From: CAUZSN01 sp963582345
GTDB lineage: Bacteria; Planctomycetota; Planctomycetia; Planctomycetales; Planctomycetaceae
DNA: 6,398 bases
Assembly: GCA_963582345.1 (NCBI GenBank)
Contig: CAUZSN010000144.1
Span: forward strand, 1-6,398
Direction of reading: 5' to 3'
Part shown: positions 5,515 to 6,398 of the stretch, one piece after another
Numbering within the stretch: the first letter of the stretch is position 1
How the letters are laid out: each line of letters opens with the position of its first letter
Program-made: the position numbers and the translations under genes
Notes under the pieces: model-generated
What the model was told of the DNA's origin: nothing
Seen by the model: only the letters and a program-made list of their open reading frames with translations
Databases searched by the model: none

Positions 5515-5536
5515 TGGGTTGTCGCAGTACAGCCCA
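5515..5536 (+). other. Intercistronic RNA hairpin candidate
   Basis: TGGGTTGT (5515-5522) can pair with ACAGCCCA (5529-5536) as RNA, with one G-U wobble and a 6-nt loop. It lies 23 nt before the delta-beta start, in the 101-bp gap between the two subunit genes. No U-tract follows, so it more likely affects mRNA stability or relative subunit expression than termination. Confidence 0.35.
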
Positions 5537-5559
5537 ACAGAAGTTGAAAGGGTATTAGG

Positions 5560-6398
5560 ATGGCGACAGTTGCACAACCGACTTCGATGAACGAGCCGAA
5601 CAAACGTGATCCTTACAATAATAACAGTTACGGTACGCTAGTTGATTCGGACTATTTGATGGTCGAACTCCCCGTGCTCGACGTCACGGATTTCAATGAA
5701 CGCATTATTCGCGGTTACGAAGAGGGCTACGGTGAGAAAGAACTTCCGGCCGATCTGTCAGTGGCGCGGTCACTGATCCCTGCCGGTACGGCGACGTTGC
5801 GCGACTTTAGCTATGTGGCTCCGGAAATCCCCGAGTTCGTCGCTGAAAACTGTACCGGATGCATGGACTGTGTCACCGAATGTCCCGACACCGCCATTCT
5901 GGGAAAGGTGTTGGCTGAATCGAAGCTGGAAGAAAAGCTGAAGACGCAGATCGACAACGAGGAAGATCGAGCTATGTTCTTACGGCAATGGTCCAAACCT
6001 CGAAAATACTACGAAGGGCCGAAAAAAAAAGGCAAGGAGGGGGGGCGGTTTGCCATTATCATCGACCCCAGCAAGTGTAAAGGCTGTGCCGAGTGTGTGA
6101 CTGTTTGCGATGACCTGGCCTTGAAGATGGTGCCGAAGAGCGAAAAGCTTGTCGAAGACATCCGTAAAGGTCACCGGTTCTTTAAAAATTTTGGTCCTTC
6201 GGATGAGGAGTACATCAACGACAACCTGCTGATTGACATGATGCTCAAAGAGCAGACTCATATATATGTCGGTGGCGCGGGTTCCTGCGCTGGCTGTGGA
6301 GAAGGAACAGCTCTGCGCATGATGTGCTCGGCTACGGGCGCCAAATATAGAGATCAGTGGGGAATTGTTGCAGCAACCGGCTGCAACACCGTGTACAC
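5560..6398 (+). CDS. Pyruvate:ferredoxin oxidoreductase, fused delta-beta subunit, 3' end outside the window
   Basis: The open frame from ATG 5560 runs to the window edge (279 codons seen). A GAAAGGG ribosome site sits about seven bases before the start. The first 40 residues are polar and unlike the family. Residues about 63-93 (LPADLSVARSLIPAGTATL onward) match the link before the ferredoxin domain of one-chain PFOR. Cluster 1 is CTGCMDCVTECP (Cys98, 101, 104, 108); cluster 2 is CKGCAECVTVCDD (Cys173, 176, 179, 183), where the usual proline after the last cysteine is aspartate. A lysine-rich linker (about 150-163) separates them. The thiamine-diphosphate (beta) domain starts at about 237 with GGAGSCAGCGEG (Cys243, 246) and ATGCNT (Cys275), the expected ligands of the proximal third 4Fe-4S cluster; its fourth cysteine lies beyond the window. 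Electrons should pass from thiamine diphosphate through the three clusters to ferredoxin or flavodoxin. It is the partner of the alpha-gamma subunit encoded just upstream. Confidence 0.92.
   Translation, partial: MATVAQPTSMNEPNKRDPYNNNSYGTLVDSDYLMVELPVLDVTDFNERIIRGYEEGYGEKELPADLSVARSLIPAGTATLRDFSYVAPEIPEFVAENCTGCMDCVTECPDTAILGKVLAESKLEEKLKTQIDNEEDRAMFLRQWSKPRKYYEGPKKKGKEGGRFAIIIDPSKCKGCAECVTVCDDLALKMVPKSEKLVEDIRKGHRFFKNFGPSDEEYINDNLLIDMMLKEQTHIYVGGAGSCAGCGEGTALRMMCSATGAKYRDQWGIVAATGCNTVY

Overview
The window looks like chromosomal DNA from a bacterium with roughly balanced base composition (judged by eye). The protein style fits the Planctomycetes: a split pyruvate:ferredoxin oxidoreductase, small helix-turn-helix proteins ending in a WGH motif, and weak or variable Shine-Dalgarno sites. 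That taxonomic guess is inference. No rRNA, tRNA, CRISPR array, transposase or phage gene was found.

Layout. Positions 1-381 (minus) hold the N-terminal 127 codons of a GlpX-type class II fructose-1,6-bisphosphatase, cut by the window edge. Upstream of it on the same strand, at 465-1517, is a complete class I (DhnA/FbaB-type) fructose-bisphosphate aldolase, so aldolase and phosphatase probably form one transcription unit. A 216-bp divergent region follows (1518-1733) with two perfect inverted repeats and candidate promoters in both directions. Next is a 107-residue protein of unknown function (1734-2057, plus), converging on two tandem paralogous XRE-like helix-turn-helix genes (2091-2321 and 2318-2578, minus). 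These two genes overlap by ATGA and have a promoter-like sequence and a 9-bp inverted repeat upstream. Positions 2755-3457 contain no convincing gene but are rich in dyad symmetries and end in a promoter-like sequence. From 3458 to the window end are two plus-strand genes. Together they rebuild a pyruvate:ferredoxin oxidoreductase cut in two: an alpha-gamma subunit (3458-5458, domains I-III) and a delta-beta subunit (5560 to beyond 6398, two 4Fe-4S clusters followed by the start of the thiamine-diphosphate domain).

How the genes fit together. The oxidoreductase interconverts pyruvate with acetyl-CoA, CO2 and reduced ferredoxin or flavodoxin. Aldolase and fructose-1,6-bisphosphatase catalyse the last committed steps toward fructose-6-phosphate. 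The neighbourhood therefore reads as central carbon metabolism with a possible gluconeogenic bias, and the small DNA-binding proteins between the two metabolic blocks are possible but unproven regulators. The best candidates for something undescribed are the tandem GRWTPSP/WGH proteins with their leader inverted repeat, the inverted repeats around the aldolase promoter, and the symmetry-rich stretch ahead of the oxidoreductase.
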